Shown piece by piece: positions 20,416-64,000 of a DNA stretch of 64,000 bases (position 1 is its first letter; the number at the start of each line of letters is the position of its first letter). A model generated the notes under the pieces. It saw only the letters and a program-made list of their open reading frames with translations, ran no database searches and was not told the DNA's origin. Made by a program: the position numbers and the translations under genes. The stretch is from Eudromia elegans (Eukaryota > Chordata > Aves > Tinamiformes > Tinamidae), in contig PTEX01000020.1 in the NCBI GenBank assembly GCA_003342815.1, forward strand, positions 5,010,791 to 5,074,790, written 5' to 3'.

Positions 20416-23400
20416 TTTGACAGAGTTTTCCTGTCAGAAAACATCTGATACTGACTTAAATGCACACAGTATGTAGATGAACTTTGTATGCTGCCCTTTC
20501 CAGAAGAAGAGAAGTATGCTTTCTGTTGGGTAGTAATAGCTGTAGCTATGTAAGAAAAGACACCTCTTTTCAGAGCACATATATCATAGCCAAAGTTGTT
20601 CTACTAATAAATGATGTTTTGTGGTGTGTATTGCTTGAGTATTTTTTTTTCTGTTAGTAATCATATATAAATATAACTTCTGTGAAGGTTGGCCAAGACT
20701 TTTATACCCGTAATTCCAGTATCCCAAATGAAGCCTTGAGAATTTTAGTAGGTAGATTATATTAGAATACCCAGTGGCATATAGGAACTTGATGAGATGC
20801 ATTTGTAAAGGTTATTAAATGTTGCAAGATAAATTTAGTTTGTCTAATGATACATTCTTAATTACACAGAAGACATACTCTGCAATTACCTGTAGATTAA
20901 AGAATAACAGGAGCAAAGTGGGGGTAATACTCTTTTGGATACTCTCCTGCTATTAGTTCAGGTGAACTTTTCGTTTTATGCAACTACACAACCTGACATT
21001 TTAACTATTTTAATTGCATCTCAGCAGCATGTAATTTGGAGAAATGAAGAAAACATACCAATGACTTGTCATGCAAAGTTTTAGTCTTTCAGGAGTCATG
21101 AAATCCTGACTACCTTCCACAAACAATTTATAGCCTGTTTTGGAAAAACATCCCTAAAATTTTTGATTATTGTTATATGAGAATGTACCAGCCTCTTTCT
21201 ACTACTATCAGTAATAGTTTCTCTTGACCAAACTGTCTTTCACACATCCATCAGTCCATTTTGTCAGAAAAATAAACCTTCTGTGGATAAATCTGCCCCA
21301 AATTTTGCAGTGATGCTCATGTATGTTCACGCACGCACACAGAGAACATATGGAAGCAAACACTTTTGGAAGGTGTTACCAGAAGACAAGTGAAAGTTGA
21401 AATACAAAGTTTTGCAGTCCCTTGTAGTAGTTTAATTACCTCTAAAGGTTCCCTAAAAATTGTTCCTGTGACATTCTAGATGTGGACATCATCTTTAGAT
21501 CCATGGCTCAGAATGGTGAGGAGGAGAGTGTTATGGACCATGCAGCAGCGAACCTGATGCAAAGCATTCTTGCTTATCTGAACACAGATTTGTCATTGCC
21601 TCCTAGCATATTCTCAGTAAATGCTACCAAGAATATGCGTTTGAGTCTTCTAAACTATTCCGATGAAGAGATGTCATTTGATATGCTGAGCTGGAGGACC
21701 CCAACGCTGTTGTGCAGAGGTCTGTTTGTACTGTGTAAGTGATCAGAATGGAAGCATGTGCGATGCAGTCCTCCAAAATCTCATCTGACAAAAATAATGT
21801 TCTCTTCATATAGAAGTCTATAATTAATCATACTGAGAGAGCCTTGCATATACTTTAACTTGTTATTCATTCATTCATTTTATAAGTTCACTTTCTTGAT
21901 TTTATGAGTAGTTCACTTCTGGATTTAAAAACTTGATTAAACCAAAAGGTTTCATTCAGAATGGCCCTATTCATGATATGTGGTTCCCATAGATTTCTAC
22001 TCATTCCTCCCTTTGCTCACTGAGGCCCAGTCTTCTCATTAGATACCATGTGGCATTTGGTGGTGGTGGTGGAAGTTTTTCCCTCTGATTTCTCTTCTCT
22101 GTAAATTAGTCCCTGCAGCTCTCTATGTCGTTGATTCATTGTAACCATTAAATTCTCATTTAGAAGTATCCATTTTTCCCTTCAGTCTCTTTGCTGTAAT
22201 GCTGCGAATTATTCATATATGTTCTTATGAAACACTCTAGTGCTATATTTTTTCAGAATGATTACTTGCTCCTGATTACACAAAGGCTTATGCAAATTTA
22301 TTTTATAAAATTACAGAGTAATCCTGCATTGTGCATCTAGGCAAATGTGTTTTCTCAGTTTAAATAGTTTTCTGAAACTCTTATGCAATGTTTTTGGAAG
22401 ACAGATATTCTAAACTTCAAACTGATAATATCCTGTAATTACCACCTTTAACAGGTTTGCTACCAAAACGCAGTAAAAGTGTAGTAGCAATATTACCTTT
22501 CCTAATTATTCATGCTAGGTGAATTACCATAACAACAGCTTGTCATGGTAATTAATTTCAGTTGACAGCAGACAAAACAGGTAACTCCTTTGCAAATGTA
22601 ATCCAATCTGCTATTGTGGCTAAAATCTCAGAGATGATTAGCAGGCATACAGTGTCCCCCTTCCGCATTTCTGAAAGCTGGCACTATTTCAAAGTAAAGC
22701 TGTCAGTCTGCATTGGCTTAGCTGTATTGCAGCAGAACTCTTCCTGATTTTCCTGAATGTTCCCATTTCTGATTCCAATCCAAAAAAAAGGTATACCAAG
22801 TAATGTACAAACGGTACAAAAATACACACCTGGTTTTGTACCATGTATAGTACAGAAGACATGTACCAAGTAATGATAAATCTTCTAGTATTTTGTCTCT
22901 GTGTTAACACTGGGTTAACTGGTACTGTTTAACACATACTGATTATCTAACTTATTGCCACATGTAAAATCAGGTGAGAAACTTCTGAAATGTCCTACTG
23001 TGGCACTGTATGGACATGGGTTTACTGGGAAGTGCTAGAGCTTCCAGTCTTTATTGAATGCTGCTGAGAGAAGAAATCTCAAGCCACAGCATCAGTTGAA
23101 ATCTAGTTCAGGGTTATATTTCTCCCAGCTGCAGGCTATGGAAGCAAGTAACTGAAGGGAGTCACTGAAACTATGAGCAGCCATGTTACATACAGCATTC
23201 TACCACCACCCCATGACCTTCATACATTCTCACCTGCCTCTCAAGGCCAGTGCTATTGTTTGAGGCATCCCTGTAGCTCATTCTATGTCCCAACCACACA
23301 AGGAAATGCAAATGAACTAGCATGTGCCAGCAATAACAAGAGGCAACCTAAAGGACTAATAAAGCCTGCAAAGCTCCTACCTCCAAAGGACTGCAGGTAA

Positions 23401-23427
23401 GTTGCAAATAAAGGCAATTTTGATACA
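20416..23427. other. Intergenic, no gene seen
   Basis: AT-rich unique-looking sequence. The longest open stretch (21482-21742, 86 codons) has no recognisable domain, no splice partners I can support and ordinary intergenic composition. A short direct repeat of accaagtaatg is at 22794 and 22865. Confidence 0.6.
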
Positions 23428-23533
23428 TAGAATCACAGAATGGTTGATGTTGGAAGGGACCTCGCAGATATAGTCCAACACCCTTGCTCAAGCAGGGCAA
23501 CCTACTGCATGTTGCACAGGATTGCACCAGAGC
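23428..23533 (-). mobile_element. CR1 3' fragment, reverse orientation
   Basis: The + strand reads agaatcacagaatggttgat, then ttggaagggacctcgcagat and ctcaagcagggcaacc, the reverse complement of the CR1 3' end. It abuts a CR1 piece in the opposite orientation. Confidence 0.8.
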
Positions 23534-24228
23534 TGAGGAGAGGGGCAAGATCCCTGGGGGACAGTGAGGTGGATCAAGGACTGGCTGGATGGCAGAACCC
23601 AGAGGATCATGATAAATGAGGCTGAGTCTAGTTGCAGACCTGTGGCCAGTGATGTCTCCCAGGGGTCAGTGCTGGGCCCAGTGCTGTTCGACTTGTTCAT
23701 CAATGACTTGGACGAGGGCACAGAGTGCATCCTGAGCAAGTTCACTGATGACACCAAACTGGGTGGAGTGTCCAATACTCCAGAGGGCTGTGCTGCCATC
23801 CAGAGGGACCTGGACAGGATGGAGAGTTGGGCGGAGAGGAACCTCATGAGGTTCAACAAGGACAAGTGCAGGGTGCTGTGCCTGGGCAGGAATAACCCCA
23901 GGCCCCAGTGCAGATTAGGGGCTGATCTGCTGGAAAGCAGCTCTGCGGAGAGGGATTTGGGAGTCCTGGTTGACAACAAGTTACCCATGAGGCAGCAGTG
24001 TGACCTCATGGCCAAGAAGGCCAACGGGATCCTGGCCTGCATGAGGAGGAGTGTCATCAGCAGGTCGAGGGAGGGGATGCTGCCCCTCTGCTCAGCCCTG
24101 GTGAGGCTGCACCTGGAGTACTGGATGCAGTTCTGGGCTCCCCAGTACAGGAGGGATGTGGAGCTGCTAGAGAGGGTCCAGCAACGAGCGACAAAGATGA
24201 TCAAGGGACTGGAGCACCTCCTGGATTG
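23534..24228 (+). pseudogene. CR1 reverse-transcriptase C-terminal fragment
   Basis: An uninterrupted frame (23564-24274) encodes the C-terminal part of the CR1 ORF2 reverse transcriptase: WIKDWLDGRTQRI, QGSVLGPVLFDLFINDL, and the catalytic Asp pair in SKFTDDTKLGG, then [16 protein letters not shown] and GVLVDNKL. CR1 is a non-LTR retrotransposon; this copy lacks the endonuclease and the RT fingers, so it is dead. The long intact frame suggests it is younger than the other CR1 pieces here. CR1 similarity stops near 24225. Confidence 0.9.
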
Positions 24229-24324
24229 CTTGTGTGTGCTGTGTTGTCTCTCCAGAAGATATAAAGATAGCTAAAGCAACACATGAGAACCATGGCCTGT
24301 GACGGTGAGGCTCCTTCCATTTTT

Positions 24325-24565
24325 TATTTAGAAGGCTTCATGGACTTCCTCTTTCTGATCACATGGCGTGTAGGAAACACCCACAACAGTATCATCGATG
24401 TTAGCCTGCCCTTTAATCTTTGCCTGTAACTTCTTGTCCCGGTCTTTACTCACCCCTAGGCAAAGCTCAATACATTTCTGTTGCTCTTTCACATTAAGAG
24501 CAACCCCCCCACCTCACCTTCCCAGCCTGTCTTTCCTCAAAAGCACACAGCACACAGGTACCTGA
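24325..24565 (-). mobile_element. CR1 endonuclease-domain fragment, inverted
   Basis: Read on the minus strand it shows KIKGQANIDDTVVGVSYTPC and DQKEEVHEAF, a pattern of the CR1 endonuclease region (…VGVxYxPxxQ…). It lies inverted inside the CR1 copy whose RT is on the + strand. Confidence 0.65.
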
Positions 24566-24969
24566 GCTTGCTGGTTTCCTGGAAGGAGTGCAAGTGGAGT
24601 TCCCATAGCCCAGCCTTGCACGTCCTTATTTAGCTGCATGCAGTTGCTGGAGGTTTCCCTTCTTGAGCCCTGTTCTGCTGGCTGCATGGTCTCTACAACT
24701 CTCCCCTTTCTCGATCTTTTGGCTCCCCTACTGTGGGGGACTGAGCCTCTTGAAGTTGGTCTGTCTGCGTGGAAGCCTCTGACACCACTGACGCAGCAGC
24801 TCCAACAGCTACTGGGGAATGTGCTCGGTGGTGTGTCATACTGAGGAAATGCACGATGCTACGACTGCTCACAAAGATGACTTGTGTGTGCCCTTCTGTG
24901 TGGACTGCTTTGCAGAGAGTTTGTGGCTCTCTCCTCCCAGTTCAAGCGTGTGCTGGATAGGTGTAGAAA

Positions 24970-25395
24970 GTCCACAAGAAGGCAATCAAGGTGCCCAGAT
25001 CCCATGCGCATGTGGTCCATGATAAGAAGCTAAGGGAGCTGGGCTCGTTCATTTTGGAGGATTCTGAGGGGCTCAGCTCTACCTGCCTAAAATACTACTA
25101 GTAGTACAGCTGCAGCACTGACAGGACTAAACCAAGCTCAGTAGTGGCCGATGGTACAGGAAGAAGCAACACCTACGAGGAGTAGTTTGGAGCTTCAGGT
25201 TGGACAGGAAGGAAAACTTGTTGAGTAGGGAGTAGTCCAGCATTAGAACAGATTGCACTGAAGGGGAGAGGAGAGCTGTGTGTGTAAGCTGCATCTTTAC
25301 ACAGCCATGGTAGATCTACTGGTGGTGACAGTACTGCTGCGAGAATGGGACTGGATTAAACACCTCCACCAGTCCCTTCCAAACAGTGTTTCCAT
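24970..25395 (+). mobile_element. CR1 3' region resuming
   Basis: Contains aagctaagggagctgggctc, gaggggctcagctctacctg, aggttggacaggaaggaaaa and cagtcccttccaaacagtgt, all in the order of the CR1 3' end on the + strand. It continues the element interrupted near 24225. The ~400 bases before it (24566-24969) are not assigned. Confidence 0.7.
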
Positions 25396-26957
25396 AAAGA
25401 ATTTTTGGAATAAATAATGCACTTTAGTCTATTTAGTCTATTTTCTGCCCAAACTTTCTCTAAACAAGTGTAATTAACAAGCAAACAAAAAACTATTCAG
25501 TATTTTATTCATATAATGGATTGTTTTATAATTTAAGTAATACATAGACAATTTATGGATTTTTTATAAACTGATAACAAGAGGGGAACCTCTTGTTATC
25601 TTGTTAACCAGAAACTTGAAATTCATTTGATGTGCTTGGTCACCTCTCATGTACCTCTCACGTGAGGTCACCTCTCACTCCAATTCATGACTAAAAATAT
25701 CTAATGTTATAACATATTTTTGCCCTGTTAATTTAAGCAAAATATATTTCATTTGGTGATCACAAAACTAATCTACTATTCCTTGTAAATAAAATAACTA
25801 TGATGCAGGCTGACCCATGCATTTGCACTCTACTCTGGTAGAGAGTAAAGGAAAGCCAGTGAGAGTGTGCTCAGCTGGGAAAATATATAGGGGAAAAATA
25901 CAAAATGTCTAACACAGCTCTATTGTTTTAGAGACTTATTTCCATAGTATCATATTTTTCAACAAAGCATATAACCTTCCATGGCATTTTGAACAGCAGC
26001 CTTTGAGTGGTCTTTCATTTTACGTAAATCAGTTTTCTTAAAGGCTGCCAAACAAGCATTTGGAATTAGTGATGTCTGCAGCTAGTTTGGGTCTGTGGGA
26101 ACAAGTTCTCACCTCCCTTAACCTCTGCACACATTCCTCCAGGGAAACATATATCCCATGCCTTCTTTCTGCTCCAATGGCAAAGCCAGTTGTTTGGCAG
26201 CACGGCTGGGCACTCAGCCAGAGCCATTACTTTCTCTAGAAGAGGTTTTATCTTTCCTAATGTATACTGTAAGTATTTTGTTCTAGCAGATCTGATTTGA
26301 AATTTTCCTCGGTGTGTGATGAGATCTGCCTGGAGACCATCACAGACCAGTTCTCTTTCCTTTTAGGTAACTGCAGATGCAACTTCTGTGAGACCAAAAT
26401 ATTTCATCTGTAATTCTTGCTGGGGTTCTTGTAGCCCAAACAAGAGTTTGGAACAGAGATAGATCAGGCGCAGCAGACAATAATGCCATGCACTACAAAC
26501 ATCAATGAATTGCTCCAAGGAGCTGTGCTGAAAGTGGGAGCATAGTTGTCTGTCCTGTAGATGGCATAACCAGGGCTAAGACAGCTGACAAACCACTTCT
26601 ACCCTGCCCTCAAGCCGTATGCCAGAGTCAGTGTTAGGAAAGAGAGATCATCTCCAAGACAGCATCAAGCAGTAGGGCTCTCATGGCCAAGCTACCATCG
26701 GACAAGAGACATATCACACTCAGGACAGAGAAAAGAGTTCTCTTGTCAGGAGAAAAAGAAAGAACAGAAGGAAGAAACAGGGGACAAAAGGTAAAAGTGG
26801 AGGCTTCCACATCCTCAGGACAGTAACTGGACAATTGTACAGTAATCTGTGGGGTTCTTGCTCACCACTCCTAACAGATACAGCTGAAGGGAGGACTATG
26901 AAGCGGTCGGTGCTTCCCAGTAGTAGTATTTTTACCCGCCTGGACATCACCCTGTGC
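25396..26957. other. Intergenic, no gene seen
   Basis: No domain, RNA gene or repeat recognised. Short open stretches on the minus strand around 26634-26962 have low-complexity composition and no support. Confidence 0.55.
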
Positions 26958-27055
26958 CACATGCTCTAGGAGACCCTGCGTGTGCAGGGGGGTTGGACTA
27001 GATGACCTCTACAGGTCCCTTCCAACCCTAGCCATTCTGTGATTCTATGATTTTT
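26958..27055 (+). mobile_element. CR1 3' end
   Basis: Reads gttggactagatgacctcta, caggtcccttccaaccctag and ends ccattctgtgattctatgat. This is the canonical CR1 terminus with its ATTCTATG-type octamer. Only about 100 bases remain, typical of 5'-truncated insertions. Confidence 0.9.
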
Positions 27056-30000
27056 ACAGGAGAGCTCTTCAAATGTCCCAGCCAGAAGTACAGAGGTAGA
27101 GACTGGTACTATTAGGCAGGTTATGGAAGAGAATGGTCGTGAGAGAATCTCCATCAGAGGCACAGAGAGCACTTGCTCGTAAATCCATACAAACAAGGAG
27201 ATAGAGGAGCTTATTTAATGCAGGAATTGGCTGAATCCTTGACACAGCATCCCATGAGAATACTACTGCCAGAATGGATGACCTCTGGAGAGCATGGCAT
27301 AAGCCATCAGTAATGGGAGGAATCAACAGAAACATTAAAACTAATTGGCAAGGCAATAGTGATGTATGTTTGCAGCTGGAAAGCACAACAGATTTGTTTC
27401 ATGTTCTCCACTACTTCTATGGAGATGTATGCATGCCCAGCCTGACTAAATTCCTAACCTATGGCAAATGAACTCAGCAAGTAAGAGGTAAAGACCGCAC
27501 AAGAGTTATTTATTCACCATATTTTGTTCTACCATTTTCTCACACCACTGCAAGACTAGTTGGCAGCACAGATCTTAGCTCTTAGCAATGGTAGTGAGGT
27601 GGTTTGCCCAGGTTTAGAGAATTTTATACATTCCTAGAAAAGTTCAAGGCTTACATTACATTAATTTGTCTGTCACTTTCTCACTGCATGCTCAAGAGAG
27701 GAATTCCATCTCACTGCTGTCCATCAAAAATAGGAACCATATCAATCACCGCCTCAGGAGTAACCATCTGGAGTCAGCTCTGAATATATCACCAAGTAAC
27801 TCTGGAACAGAAGCTGGCTGTCTTCTGAAGATGAAAAGAGGCTGCTAAGGCCCTGCTAAGCAGTTCTGGAGCTGTAAGTACATCTATCTTGGCTCCAAAT
27901 AAGCTTGATGCTTCCAGACAGGAGAAGGAGGTTGATGCAACCCTGATACTACCTTGGCACTACATTCTTCAGCTTTACCTACCTGGCCACACAGTGCTTG
28001 TCAGTCCAGGAGCACAGAAGCATAAACTTACTGTGAAGCTGGTGCTCACTGAGATGGGACACTACGACCATGAACAGACTCCTTAACTTGGTTCATGTGG
28101 CTGTGGAAACTCTGGGGGAGGTTCAGCATGAACGATCCTGCTGGTCCCTAACCTGGACTTCAGCTCCTTCAAAGACTAAAATGGCAGAAGGTGTGCATAA
28201 GGGTGGATGAGTCAGTGCACTGCCAGTTACGCCCTGCCCAGTGCATGCATCCTTCCATCCCACCTACTTTATTCCTCCCTCCCTCCTCCAGGCCTTTCTC
28301 TACACGAGTTTAAAGGTCTAGACATGCTTTGTCTTACTGACTTACACTTTTCCTATCTTATCCTTCTGCCTCATTCTAAAGTACCTGCTGTACCTGCTTA
28401 TTCTATCTGATCAGTCCTGCAGGGAGAGTACCTGTGGAATATCTGGTGAGGAGTCAGTGGTTGGCAAAGCATGTGGTAGCAGGCCCAGTGTGTGAAACTA
28501 CACACTGACCAAATTCCTGCCAGCGCCAGGCAAGCACATTCTGATCTGTCAGCAAGGTGCTTCCTGTGCTTCTCAAGGTTAGCACAGTTGAGAAATAGTT
28601 CTAGGAGATTTAATGAATAGCATATGAGTTGAGTCCTGCCTGGGCATCCGACTTGTATGTTCAACCTGTGCCAGCAGTGCCCCCCTGCCACTGTAAGTGA
28701 CCTCTCCATGCAGTTGCTGAAGCATCTTGTGCAGCTTGCAGTGTAAATCCTTTACTGAATTATTAAATCAATCCTGTTTAAAGCTCCCATAATCCCTGCT
28801 TAGCCCCGAGTGTCTCTCTCTGACAATCTATCTTGGCCACCTTGTGGTCACAAGTTCCTATCTAATCTATTCTACAAGTGCATCACATCAATGTTACCTA
28901 TAAATCCTGCCAAAAATCCTGCTCTCCTTTTATCTCCTGTTTCTTTCTGCTCACATATGCATGGGCCAGTGTGAGTATGCATGGGGGCAGCACTTTTATA
29001 CAGGTACTGTACCATTTCTGTCTTGGAAATCCTTCCAAGATGTCCAAATGATTTAGTTGTGGCCCAAGCATGGTTTAAAAGAATAGCTTTGAAGGCGAAC
29101 ATGGTAGGATGTCAATATCCTTAGGGATGGAGAGGGAGGTACACTGCAGTGCAGTGTGACACAGTGCAGTCTCTACGTAAAAAGCAAGATTGTATGTGCT
29201 ACCTTCAAATGGCAATTGGTGAGCGGGATGAACAAGTGAAAAAACGTTGGGCAGTTTACCAAGAGAGATAAATCAGCTCCCAGAAATCAGTGAAAGATTA
29301 AATATGGCTTTGATCTAGCTTGGGAGCTAATAAAACTGAGCTGCATTTTCACCATAATAGTCTCTGCTGACGTGAGATAGCTTTTAATTCTGGCCATAGT
29401 CATCCTGATAGGTGTAAATGAGTCTCCTGGGCAGAATGCCGTGGCAGCCGGTGCTGTATCTGGTACTACGCTAATGTGGTAAATGAGGGCTTCAGACCAC
29501 TTCCTCACTAGGCAAACTATAAACCCAATCTCCCTAGATTTTCCAGTTTGTCTCACCTCCTACTAAATCCTGTTGTTGTTCTACTATCTCGCTCTTCTCA
29601 TCAAAAAAAGTTTACAATCAAGAGATCTGAAGGCAAGCAATCTTACTCTAATATTTTTCCCAGGAGGAATGCCTTACTTACAGAGTCTTCTCCTAGCAGA
29701 AGATCTAGCTAGATTTACTTTTTCTTAGATTTTAGAGCATGTGCAACTATATTCTGAACTGGGATCCCTTGCAGTTCCTAGGTTCCATCAGCAAGTTCTG
29801 CGTGTCCTCAGCTGTCTTCCACACAGTAACCTGGAAAACGACAACTTATCAATGATCCTGGGATTACAGACAAGAGTAACAGAGGAATCCTGACCAGTTG
29901 CAGAAATCAAAATTGCCATAAAATTTCATGAAAGTCTCTTTAAGGTATCTCTCAACTTTTCATTCAACGGTGAGCCAATATTTTTACTAAAGGAACTCTG

Positions 30001-32835
30001 TAAGGCATTAGCCAGGACACGAAGACTGAATTCATAAAGCTTTTCAGATCACACTTAGGAAAATATTTCACAGAGGTTTATAGATATTTAATGTAAGCTT
30101 CACTTGTTTATGATCCCTCTATCCCAGATTATGGTCTACAAACAAAATTTAAAATATCTTTAAAAACATCTTAAATTGCTCTTTGTGCTTGCTATCACAA
30201 TTTAATTTCAATGTCTAAGTGTGCTTTTGAATAAAGTAAGCCTTTAAGACTTCATTGTATTCAATTAGGTATCAGTGCAGGCAATGTATTCTCTCTTGAG
30301 GACTCTGACAACTCTTAAAGGATGATTTTTTTTAGAAACAAACACTTACAACAAACACTTCCAGACAAAGAAGGGAAGCAAAGTAGTGTACAAGAACAAT
30401 TTCATAATTTACATAGACCATTCTTAAATGGAACAATTAAATATTTAGATTTTTTGATGTTGCAGAAAACTGTAAAAAATACAGTTGTATATTTAATACC
30501 TGTGTAATAAGCCAAGATACATTTTTCATTAAAAAGCAGTATTTTGAAAGTAATCCCTATTACAGCACCAAATACATTAAATGGGGCATATATCATGGTC
30601 ACACACTTATCTTGCTTTTGTGGTAGTACTACAAATCTATGCAGCACCCAGTGATGAAACAGCTCGGTGGCAGTTTCATCAGGTGTGTTAACCACTAGCC
30701 GTGAGGCAAGCGCATACCTGGCTGCCCATGCAGCCTGGCTCGCCAGAAAGCCGCCATCCTGACTGCAGGCACATTTGGGTGACTTGTGAACTGCCTCCCA
30801 CACTTCCTCCTCTTAGTGCTCAGCTATTTTACGTGGGTAGCTAGGAGAGGGTTTTAATGTGTGTCAGCCATGCCTGGCTAGAAGCTGCAGCTGTTCAGCA
30901 CTTGATTTATCATCTGTTAGGCTTCTCTGGCAAAAGGCTGGCAATCTCTACAAGACTAGTGGAAGGCAGGAGTAGGAGGACAGCAATGGCTCGTGGCTGA
31001 CAGCTGCTTCAGCCTCGTCAGCCTTCATCAGCCCTGCTGAATATGCCTCAGCACCGTGAGTTTGGCCAAAGCTCAGTGCTCAGCAGAAGAGCATGCTGAG
31101 CCAAGAAAGAGCAAAGGCTGGACCAAGTGGAAGATTTAAGGGAGAAAAGGTGACATGATTTTAGCCTGTTTGGGGATATTTGTGCTAGGCCTTCATTAAT
31201 GGAGGCTAGAATAACAGAAGTCATTCTGAACAAGCAAAAAATTATGTTTGGAAGCCTGTGTTTCCAGGGGACAGATTAAAAGAAGATAAAAAATCATGCT
31301 TTGTAAGTACCAGAAAGTCCAGTTCTGTCTTTCAACTTGTCTCTCCATTATGATGAACTCAATGAAAGCTGTGTCTTCACTCCCTTGCCTAGGAATGCAT
31401 TTATTGGGAAAAAAAAAAAAAAAAAAGACAAGGGAGCAGCTACGGAAACTTTCTCTCCTTATCTCCTCCTGTTGAAGGGCAGGTTCTCTGGGCTATATGT
31501 TATAGATGACCCTCCTTAGTTGGACAGCCTTTCTTTCACCCTCCCATTTAGCCAGACTGTGGTTAGTCCTGCTCTTGGCTATTACTACCTTCAGCAGATA
31601 GGAGTCAGTCACACCTACAGCTAATCCTTCCCCCTCTGTCTTCTCCATCCACAGTATCAGCAGCAAAGGATACAAAAAGGAGAATGAAGCTGGGGAGTGT
31701 GGAGGAGGTCCTGGGCTGGAGGCTTGCAAGGAGATGGTGGGTGACCAGAATGAGGGTCGTGTGGGAGAAAACATTGGGAGTCATACTCCAACAAAGGCGT
31801 GACAGCGTGAGCCTTTGGAAAATCTGTGCGTAGTTTCTCGGCATTTATGTCCCTTGTGGAATCTTTCCATCATTCCCTTATGGAATCATAGTCATGGCAA
31901 TCCCCAGCTTCAGAGAGCAGAATTAATCATATGGATGGGATATTGCATTTTGATCTTGTTATTCTCAGAGAGGTAAATTGGGCCCCATTAAAGGTATGAG
32001 ATGCTGACATATGAGGTACCTCCCTTTACTTGTGTAATGAGTTTAGTGTTTGTTAAAAATATGTTCACAGCAAACACTAGGCAACATTGTTTCGTATATA
32101 TGTCCTCCCTCGATATCCAACTTTACTACCGTTATTCAGCAAATCATATGAAGCATTCACAGTATTGGCATTGTCATCATCAGGACTGTTGAAGTGATCA
32201 ACTACACAGTTACCAAAGCCTCCAGCATTGTCACTGTTGCCAAATCAAAGATGAATTTCGCTGAAGCTAAAACGGAAATATAATCATTCCGAAGGGAGAT
32301 GTGGCTCTTTCCTGTGAAAATGCATGCTGCTCCGTGATGAAGACTATTCTGAATGCATTTTTTTCCGCTGGATTAACAAGTTAAATTGGCTCACTGATCA
32401 ATATCAAGGTCAGAGCAAGGCTGTAGGTGAAGTGTGTGATCATGTGAGGAAATGGAGTAGGTTAGGAAAAAATGGGACCTTTTCTGTCATAGCAGCAAGC
32501 CACTGGATCTCTCACGATTGCTATTCAACTGCCCATGAAGGATGTTATAATTGGGATTGCCGGGTAGTATTTGTCACTGTGCACGATCAAGCCTTCTCTC
32601 TGCTCCTCTGCAGTCGGATCTCAGCCGTATCCAACTGACTGGACCACTGGAGATCCTGAAGGGCAGTGTGGGGAAAGGACTTCTGAGCCATGAGCATGCT
32701 GAAGCCGTTTGAGGAAAAGGCCAAATCACCGCATTAGAAAGAAAACAGTAAGCGCCTTCTCAAAACCCGTGGTTAAAGCCCACCTTTCCCTGCTTGCCGT
32801 TTATTTTATTGCTCAAAACGCCCCCTGTTCTTCCT
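27056..32835. other. Intergenic region upstream of TENT4A, no gene seen
   Basis: Nearly 6 kb without a supported gene. A 133-codon minus-strand open stretch (30402-30803) has no recognised domain. An A18 run is near 31409-31426. A short near-palindrome built on cactgcagtg is at 29141-29157. Composition turns GC-rich only after about 32820. Confidence 0.5.

Positions 32836-64000
<31,165 letters not shown>

Noticed and set aside
21482-21742. 86-codon plus-strand open stretch
   Set aside because: No domain and no support from flanking splice sites; length is within chance.
29141-29170. Near-palindromic cactgcagtg cluster
   Set aside because: Short and without partner elements; noted only as sequence, with no function inferred.
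30402-30803. 133-codon minus-strand open stretch upstream of TENT4A
   Set aside because: No recognisable domain, no splice or promoter context, and AT-rich composition like the surroundings.

Overview
This is vertebrate nuclear DNA, almost certainly from a bird. The evidence is many CR1 (chicken repeat 1) LINE fragments, an endogenous retrovirus whose primer-binding site matches the tRNA-Trp site of avian alpharetroviruses, and introns with GT-AG splicing. A galliform (chicken-like) source is likely but is an inference. Two undetermined bases (19915, 20033) show that this is assembled draft sequence.

Two protein-coding genes lie head to tail on the + strand, and both run off the window. On the left are the last three coding exons of SRD5A1 (steroid 5-alpha-reductase 1: exons at 3680, 5078 and 8269, stop codon ending at 8335). 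On the right are the CpG-island promoter, the first exon (ATG at 33378) and seven further coding exons, up to 61577, of TENT4A (PAPD7/POLS, a non-canonical poly(A) polymerase). SRD5A1 next to TENT4A is also the mammalian gene order. The exons hold the full catalytic centre of TENT4A; its 3' part lies beyond the window. The two genes share no pathway, so their adjacency is conserved synteny, not an operon.

The 25 kb between them holds no further gene I can support. It contains a complete two-LTR provirus on the minus strand (11807-20410), flanked by a TGGGG target duplication. It has a matching PBS, polypurine tract, TATA box and AATAAA. Every reading frame is broken. Its interior is unusual. 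An alpharetrovirus-like gag is followed not by protease and reverse transcriptase but by a foreign, order-scrambled block: an unrecognised coding segment, then a second integrase core of another retroviral type, then a capsid N-terminal fragment. After that come RNase H, an alpharetrovirus-like integrase and env. This permuted, double-integrase mosaic is the most interesting object in the window.

The rest of the intergenic and intronic DNA holds degraded CR1 copies (641-1010, 6215-7160, 23428-25395 composite, 26958-27055, 43628-45530), homopolymer runs and simple repeats. No tRNA, rRNA or CRISPR array was seen.
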